Assembly (NCBI GenBank): GCA_034696485.1
Contig: JAQIWT010000644.1
Coordinates: forward strand, 1-16,821
Direction: 5' to 3'
DNA length: 16,821 bases
Origin: Isohypsibius dastychi
Lineage: Eukaryota > Tardigrada > Eutardigrada > Parachela > Isohypsibiidae
Shown: positions 10,465 through 16,821 of the stretch, one piece after another
How the letters are laid out: every line of letters begins with the position of its first letter
Position numbering within the stretch: position 1 is the first letter of the stretch
Position numbers and translations under genes: made by a program
Notes under the pieces: generated by a model
The model's database searches: none
The model's input: only the letters and a program-made list of their open reading frames with translations
What the model was told of the DNA's origin: nothing

Positions 10465-10808
10465 CCCACTTGCCGTCGTGTGCACTGAAGTTTGATGAGC
10501 CAGTGCACCAAACATGAGCACCGTTCACCATGACTATCTGCCCGTAATAATCCCGTTTTCGAGCTCAAAGAATTGATGTCTTTGGAGAGGACTTTGTTAT
10601 TGTTAACCCTTTTTGCTTTAGTTATTCTTCCCCCCTTGAGTTTAAGCGTTCAGCCGGACCAAATACTTTTCCCTCCCCCTTTTTTGAAAACTTGATAACT
10701 TCTGGTTTTTCATCCATCCGTTTTTCTTAGCGAAACTATCTTTCAGCTTCACCGCCCTTGAAATTATCTTCTATCCAGAATTTGAACTGACTGTGGGTCG
10801 GGTTACAT

Positions 10809-10814
10809 AATAAA
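10809..10814 (+). terminator. Poly(A) signal of NRF-A
   Basis: A canonical AATAAA lies 345 bases after the NRF-A stop and well before NRF-B. The stretch 10465-10808 is its likely 3' UTR and contains no other recognisable feature. The separate signal argues that NRF-A and NRF-B are separate transcripts. Confidence 0.65.
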
Positions 10815-11006
10815 TGCACCTCATGTTATTGCGGCTTATCTCAGAAAAACGTCTCGACTGAATTCAAGTCGAATTCATATTAAGATATTGTTCGTTTCTT
10901 CTGAACTGATTAGTTGCAAAGTTCATACGACAATTATCGTTTATCAAAGACGGAGCACTGAATTCCACACATGGGAGATATTGATAACTTGTCACTTCTC
11001 GCACAG

Positions 11007-11138
11007 TGAGCTTGGAAGACGCCGTTGTTGTTTCGAGCAACGCGATCTACGCTCAGAATCAACAGGTGACCTTTTGTGGGTCACGAATTGAATCTTTTTT
11101 ATTTTTAATTGTTTTCGCTGTAGGGGTAGGACGTCATC
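11007..11138 (+). other. Candidate 5' leader of NRF-B with a short intron
   Basis: A pyrimidine-rich 3' splice site ends at 11006, a donor (aacag|gtgacc) follows at 11065/11066, and a T-rich acceptor ending in tgtag lies at 11123. Together they suggest a 59-base noncoding exon (11007-11065), a 58-base intron (11066-11123) and a leader tail 11124-11138 before the ATG. The intron length matches the coding introns around it. No protein constraint backs this model. Confidence 0.3.
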
Positions 11139-14100
11139 ATGAGGTTCTCCAAGGCGATCCCCGCTTTTCTTCTCGCCTGTGTTTTGCTTACATCTTGCCC
11201 AACTTCTCATGGAGTAAGCCCAGGACTTACGGGATTTATTGCGCCTCTTGTTATTGACTCACTCAACCTTCCGCCACTTATAATGTTAGCACTGAACGGG
11301 ATACCAGCATTCCAGAACTTGGATATTGTAGATTACTCCGGTCCGGATCGATTGGAAAAATTGGCTGACAATTTTTTGAAAGCCATGTTGAATGGAACCG
11401 AATTGACTCCAGCTTGCCGTTATGACACCGGGATCTGGTTGGCCGACATTTTGGGTGCTAAGGCGTACGCTTTGAAAAGTAAGCAGGTGACCCTCAGTTG
11501 CATTCATCGGCTAGATTTATAACAAGAATTTTTTGTTTAAGAAGTGATCAGAAATGTTTGGTTTGAAAGTCACAATCGTAACTGTAAATATTCAACTATG
11601 AGTAAATGTTTAATGTAAATGTTCAACTTTGACGAATGAATATTCTGGTTGCAGTGTTGGACTCTTTCTGGAAGATACCATCTGGCATCAGTCGAGGAAA
11701 TATCCTTTGGTTCGGAGATTACGACACATGTCTAGCAACACAAATGCCATTGCGAAATTGTACTTCCGACGGATGTGAACCGCGAAACGCCACCGATCTG
11801 ACCGAACAAGCGGCCAACTATTGTCTCGTTCGATTACAACTTGGCGATCTTCCTTTACCTACAAACCCTGCCTTCGGTGTCTGTTTACCCAAAACTTGTG
11901 GTCCCGAAGATAGCGCCACCTTTGTGGTCAGTCTTCTGCATATCATCCGTCCGCTGGAATTCATAACAGCCGTCAATGGGACTCTTTGCAAAGACGAAAT
12001 TCCACCTCAAGAAGGAACTAAAGCCGCGCTGGTTGTTCTGGGAATATTTGTCGTGACTTGCGTCTGGGCAACTATTGTCCATCTGATATTTCGGCAGTTC
12101 GATAATCGCTGGTGGAACACCGAAGCCATGTCCATTCCACGTCCGCTCCTTCCAAGGAAGAGGAACCTGAGTTTGATGAGGACCGGTGTAATGTCGATGA
12201 GCGGTGCGGCTGCAACGACCAGTGAAATTGCTGTTGGATATGAAATGAAGAGAGCTTCGGTTGATGGAATCGGAAACGGGATGACGGAAATTGAGGAGTA
12301 CCAGACCAAACCGGTAACTGACCGGACTGCAGTGCCAACCTGGATAAAGTGGACCATGTGCTTTTCTTTGGTTCATAACAGTAATAAAATATTTGCGCCT
12401 TCGATACCCGGACATCTTGATTACCTTCATGGAATTCGGTAAAGATGACCTTTTATTGATTTTGCGCTGTTTTCAAAATACTGTCTATCCAGAGTTCTGA
12501 GTTTGTGCTGGATTATACTGGGACACGTCCATCAACTTGGTCAAAGTTTTTTCAGTGAGTACGGTCCTTATTTTCTTTTCTGATTTTCTTATAGTCAGAA
12601 CCAATGACATTATTCAGTTCTCGTTTAATCTGTGAAGTTCTAAATCAAGCGTCCTTTATTTCAGATAACCAGCTTGACATGGCCGAAACTCTGAAAGGTT
12701 ATGCTCAACAAATCGTCATAAATGCCTACTACGCAGTCGACACTTTTTTCCTACTCAGCGGACTGGTCATTACTTATACGTTGATGAGGGAAGTCAAGCA
12801 GTCCACCAACACAGTTTTCCCATTGTTATTTTCATACGTCCGTCGAATATGGAGGTAATCGCTTGATAGAATGACACCTAGCAGTTTGGCATATCTTCCT
12901 ACAGATTGACTCCACTCTACATGCTCATCTTGATGGTTTACACCTTTGTGGTGCCCTACGTCGCTGATGGACCCTATCCCATTCTTGTCCAGTCAATGGG
13001 GAGTCCCACGGAGAACTGCAAGACTTATTGGTGGACCAACCTTCTTTACATTAGCAATCTTGTTCCGGCTGACAAGAACAAAATGGTTTGTAAAAAATCT
13101 CTTTCAGATTGAGTTCACCACCGCTTGTGGTGTTGATTGACAATCGCATGTGTGCTCCACGCGTGGTTTGAAACCCATGACCTTTTTCAGTGTATGCAAT
13201 GGACGTGGTTTCTCTCCGCTGACATGCAGCTGTTCTGGTTCACCCCACCTCTCCTGGGTCTGGTCATCAAGTAAGATTCCTCGGGGCTAGCTTCTTCCGT
13301 ACGAATAACTCTGGAACTTGTGCAGGTTACCAAAAGTGGGCATCCCAGTGCTCTGTGCTCTCCTTGTTGCTGGAGTGATGACTGTGTCGTCTTTGGTATC
13401 GACATATGGACTTCCGCTGACTGTTCCACAACTCCATTTGTAAGCACAATATCAAATATTATTTCTGTTGATCAAATGACCAGTAATCAATATTCTGGTC
13501 TACCCATACCGTCCAACAAAATTTTTTGCATTACAGGCCCGTGAATGCTTCACTGACGTACGACGAAACTTACGAGTATATTTTTGACAAACCGTGGACC
13601 GGCTCGATTTCCTACATTGTGGGATGTCTGTTGGCAATTGTGATTATCAAGGTTAAAACCCCACCAAAATGGCGGTGGTCGGTGTTCTTAGTCGGCTGGA
13701 GTGTGTCGTTCTTCGCGGCGTATGGCGCGCTGTTCGGAATTTACCATGGGGGACTGGAGGGTAAACGAGATATGGATATAACGGAGAGGACAGTTTTTGC
13801 GGCTCTTTCGAGACCTGCGTGGGCTGTTGCGGTTGGATGGGTGAGTTTTCACAAAAAACTGGTTTCTGCTTTGGTAAAAAGGTCACTGATGACGGGGTGT
13901 TTTTTTGCCTAACTATTGTGTGTTAATAAAATGTGCGTTATTGTTGTTGCTTTTTATAGGTAATCTACGCTTGTGAATATGGGTATGGTTTTGCGGTAAA
14001 CCGATTCCTCAGCCTGCCGATATGGGCGCCGTTAAGCCGGCTGACCTTCGCCGCTTATTTGATACATTTCTTGATTCTACAAATGTACTTCACCAGCCTC

Positions 14101-14250
14101 CGCGCAATGATCGGATATGGAATGTACCAAATCATCACCATATTTTTCTCACAAGTTGTTGCAGTCTACATGGTTGCTTATATTGCTTCGGTGTTTATTG
14201 AGATGCCTTTGTTACGATTAGAACAATTGATTTTGTTCGGTCGGATTTGA
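11139..14250 (+). CDS. NRF-6-like membrane protein with acyltransferase-3 fold (NRF-B), 9 exons, 781 aa
   Basis: This is the tandem paralogue of NRF-A. Exons: 11139-11478, 11655-12438, 12493-12554, 12665-12854, 12905-13085, 13191-13270, 13326-13439, 13537-13840, 13960-14250; 782 codons in frame. A signal peptide covers about residues 1-25. The lumenal NRF domain carries Cys93, 139, 170, 190, 195 and 225 at the NRF-A spacing, plus an extra pair, Cys149 and Cys154; it includes FGDYDTCL and FGVCLPKTCGP. The first membrane segment is about 237-260, followed by a polar loop and then the acyltransferase domain: HGIR with R375, His386 at the conserved spacing of 11 (WIILGH), RIWR (456-459) and CMQWTWF. 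The later motif reads PWTGSISY (603-610), with Gly606 where NRF-A and, from memory, most relatives have Arg. It ends in FLSLPIW, YLIHFLILQ and a Glu-Met-Pro-Leu final helix. It is convergent with CPSF2. Confidence 0.94.
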
Positions 14251-14671
14251 GCACCATTTTCAAAGCAATACTTGGGTTATTCGAGCAGCACATAATTGCC
14301 CCTAGAGGATGAATTAAATCTTCCACAAATTCTGATTTTGGAGATAAACAATCGGCTCCAACCCCGAATATATGTGCAGCTCTTTGTCTCCCTCGTCGCC
14401 CTGGCCAACAGAGCTAGAAACCCAGTCTCCGAAAGCCAACTTGTTTCCCAATTTCTGGTTGGAATATGCCTTCTAACAACACCTTCTTCGTGATTCGTAC
14501 GGACCGTGGTGTATTTTAAAAAAAACTTCGCTGCGTGAGGAACTCGGAAGCGTTTTTATAACCAAAACACGAAAACGCAAAAAATACAGTGGGAAACCGG
14601 TCTCTCACGGTACATCACTTACCCAAAGACAAAAGAATTCATGGAGAAAAAAGAATCTGCAAGAAAAGTAT
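14251..14671. other. Convergent 3' region between NRF-B and CPSF2
   Basis: Only 421 bases separate the two stop codons, which face each other. I find no canonical AATAAA on either strand. On the plus strand ATTAAA at 14313-14318 is the best signal for NRF-B. On the minus strand an AATACA variant (14510-14515) could serve CPSF2. The two 3' UTRs may overlap. The open stretches here are short and show no family motif. Confidence 0.6.
14313..14318 (+). terminator. Probable variant poly(A) signal of NRF-B
   Basis: ATTAAA, the commonest variant hexamer, lies 63 bases after the NRF-B stop codon. No AATAAA is present before the CPSF2 coding region. Confidence 0.4.
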
Positions 14672-16821
14672 TTAAAAAACACAGAACTGCTTGTACAAAA
14701 GCTTTCGGATTTTGTAGTAATCAACAGAAAAGGGTCCTTGCACCGTTAGTTTTCCGGACTGGGTCTGAAAAATACACAATCCGACATTATTAACCGTCCC
14801 AACACGGCGGAATTGATCAAATTAGAACAAACCTTGCTGATAACAATATGACCATTGCAGATCAGGGAACCTCCAAGAAAGTCGCTATGAATTTTATTCT
14901 GGAACAGGAATTTTTTAATATCTGATAGCTTGAAGTTATTGGCAACCAGCGTTGTCGGAGGGAGTTGCTGGAAGATGAAGGACGTTAAAAATAAGACAAC
15001 AAGTAGCAACTCAGCAACCCTTACGAATTTCTTCGGCTGCGCCGGCTCCAGCGTCGGAACAGTGGGGTCATGGACAACCGGCACTTTTTTAACAAAACAA
15101 ACATCAACAGCTGTTTCAATCAGCAAACAAGAAAACAAACTTTGGATCTCGAATTCGGGGTTAACATCTTCTTTCTCAGGAAGAGGTTCCTTGTACCAAA
15201 CTTTGCAGTGGACTAGCGCCATCTGACCACCTTTCACCGGCTTCCACTGAACATCTCGCAAAAACGCATCGCTCAGTTTTGCCTGTAAACAACAGTGAGC
15301 AAACCCAATCAACCTCAACACAAGATCTGAATTTACTCGATAAATGTGCGTCTCGGACGAACATTCCACAATCTGGCCGATCTGTGGGTAGAAAATATTC
15401 TCCCCCTTGATCGCCATGCTTTTGGTAGCGTTCTCTCCCATCATGTTAGCCAGTGTCAAGGTTCCATGCACAAAAATCTGAAACAAAAACATGCATGAAC
15501 TGACCAGCTTAAACCAAAAGACGAAACTTACCAAGCGTTTCGGATTGATGAATGACAGTATTTTCTCGATCGATTCGGCGTCCGCTCGTCCTTCAAAATC
15601 TATGAACTTCACCAACGCTTTGATGTCGACAGCAACAGGCGTCGTTATAGATTTAGTGGGTATTTCATCTGCCCCATCCGCGATATCATCATCAGGGCGA
15701 TGTGAGGGCCTGGACTGGCCATCTTTCGACTTCGCGCTTGGCTCGACTTCGACACCTTTGTTGATTTCCTTGAGTTTATTCTTCATGGATTCCACGCTGA
15801 AAATTGATTTCATGAAAATGTAATTGGCAACTTCTTCAAGACTGAATTGAACGTACTCAACAGATACGCCGAATTCGTCCTTCGAAAATGTATCCTTATC
15901 AAACCGGTACATCGCGTTCGGTTTCGCCCCTTTTTTCAGCAAATGAAATGGAATGCGGCTGTATGGTCTGACGTAAAGATCAGATTGTTGGACCAAGAGA
16001 TTCGTCTTTTCCGAAGCCGGAAGCCCCAAATCGGCCTCCATATCCGAAGCTTTTAATTCCGCCTCTTCTTTGGCATCCTGCTCCAGCATAACTTTTGCCA
16101 TTTGCTCTTCGCGCTTCCGCTCAATGTGCTCCTTCAATTCGGTCCCTTCCAACGGCACACGTTTCTTCATGTCCAAATTCAGGCGTTTCACTTGTGGATT
16201 ATCGATGAGGTAACGCGCCAATGTGCCCATAGATGTCCGGTAGGTTAGGATAATCGTATTCTTCTGGTTGCGACAATAATCGACAAAAAGATTTCTTGAA
16301 AATCCACATTCAAGATCAGGCTGTGAGGCTACAACCACCTGGCAAAAAACGTTGAAAACTAACCAAGAGATTAACGAACGGATTTTACTTTCGGGCTCTT
16401 GATTTTCTTCAGTTCTCCCAAACTATGGCACAGTTGGACGTGATGAAAGGCGAACGGGTTATGTCTTTGGTCTTCGAAGCTCTTGACCAGCTTATCACTC
16501 ATCCACTCGATCTGTAATTTGGCAAATTCGATCGCATTATAAGCGACGTTATTCAGTATGCAGACTCCAAAATTATTTAGCCCAGATTCCTTATTTTGCC
16601 ATAGTTGATCCTGTAACGAAATCAAACTCCAGATAAACGAAACAAAGAATCGTGATTAACTGACGTACAAGCATATAAGCCAGTTCCAACACTCTGCCAG
16701 CCGTATCAATAGCTACAAGAACATCCCCTTCTCCTCGCAAGGTTTGCAAAATTGTGGTCATGAGTTCCTCATCTCTCGATCGCCGCTTTGCTGGATTATA
16801 AGCTGCATTCATGATATCACA
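14672..16821 (-). CDS. CPSF2: CPSF2 (CPSF-100), pre-mRNA cleavage and polyadenylation factor subunit, 3' part (602 aa in window)
   Basis: CPSF2 is the non-catalytic partner of the CPSF73 endonuclease in nuclear mRNA 3'-end processing. Exons, in transcription order: 16669-16821 (cut by the window edge), 16389-16610, 15532-16338, 15337-15477, 15025-15282, 14833-14967, 14672-14764. The metallo-beta-lactamase N-terminus, roughly 210 residues, is off the window. The beta-CASP domain shows [41 protein letters not shown] and [20 protein letters not shown] charged helical stretch follows. Next comes a region ending in SKDEFGV that resembles the PIM peptide of human CPSF100, which binds CPSF160-WDR33. 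SSETHIY marks the C-terminal domain. The last exon reads [12 protein letters not shown] and ends [11 protein letters not shown], matching the human end (remembered). Introns are 58, 50, 54, 54, 57 and 68 bases. Exon 15025-15282 may hide one more intron (15084-15140). Confidence 0.95.

Noticed and set aside
11885-12430. 181-codon minus-strand frame opposite NRF-B exon 2.
   Set aside because: It is antisense to a long, well-supported coding exon with NRF-domain motifs on the plus strand, and is a mirror of that codon usage.
7311-14250. Bacterial origin or horizontal transfer of the acyltransferase-fold genes.
   Set aside because: Both genes are rich in introns, carry the animal-specific NRF domain with its cysteines, and have local-style short introns, so they are native animal genes.
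1-16821. CRISPR array, tRNA or rRNA gene, or an intact transposable element.
   Set aside because: I saw no regularly spaced repeats, no cloverleaf-like segments with tRNA box sequences, no transposase or reverse-transcriptase frames and no long terminal repeats.

Overview
This is eukaryotic, animal DNA. Every gene is split by short GT-AG introns, mostly 50 to 70 bases long. The gene families present are an aquaglyceroporin, two NRF-6-type acyltransferase-fold membrane proteins and the mRNA 3'-end processing factor CPSF2. NRF-6-like proteins are typical of nematodes, arthropods and tardigrades, so the source is probably an ecdysozoan. A tardigrade is my best guess, from the compact introns, the base composition and the divergence of CPSF2, but no single feature proves it. 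All exon models here were built by hand from reading frame, splice sites and remembered family motifs. The three complete models each close in frame.

Layout, left to right. Positions 1-2032 hold no gene I can support. At 2033-4212 (+) lies an 11-exon aquaglyceroporin of 426 residues, with an unusually long polar N-terminus and a poly(A) signal at 4721. Positions 4727-7197 are a gene-free stretch with several small tandem duplications and a possible distal first exon. At 7311-10464 (+) is a 16-exon NRF-6-like gene (734 aa), called NRF-A here. At 11139-14250 (+) is a second, 9-exon NRF-6-like gene (781 aa), NRF-B, in the same orientation. On the minus strand, 16821 down to 14672, lie the last seven exons of CPSF2, whose 5' part is off the right edge. 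It faces NRF-B tail to tail across 421 bases.

The two NRF genes are a diverged tandem pair. They share five introns at matching positions and phases but differ at thirteen others. NRF-A has Asn where the family's presumed catalytic His stands. NRF-B keeps that His but lacks an Arg in a second conserved motif. Nothing links the aquaporin, the NRF pair and CPSF2 functionally, and the cluster looks like an ordinary animal gene neighbourhood. I found no transposon, CRISPR array, tRNA, rRNA or unknown multigene system. The points most worth checking are the His-to-Asn change, the long aquaporin N-terminus with a second in-frame start, and the in-frame, stop-free introns of CPSF2.
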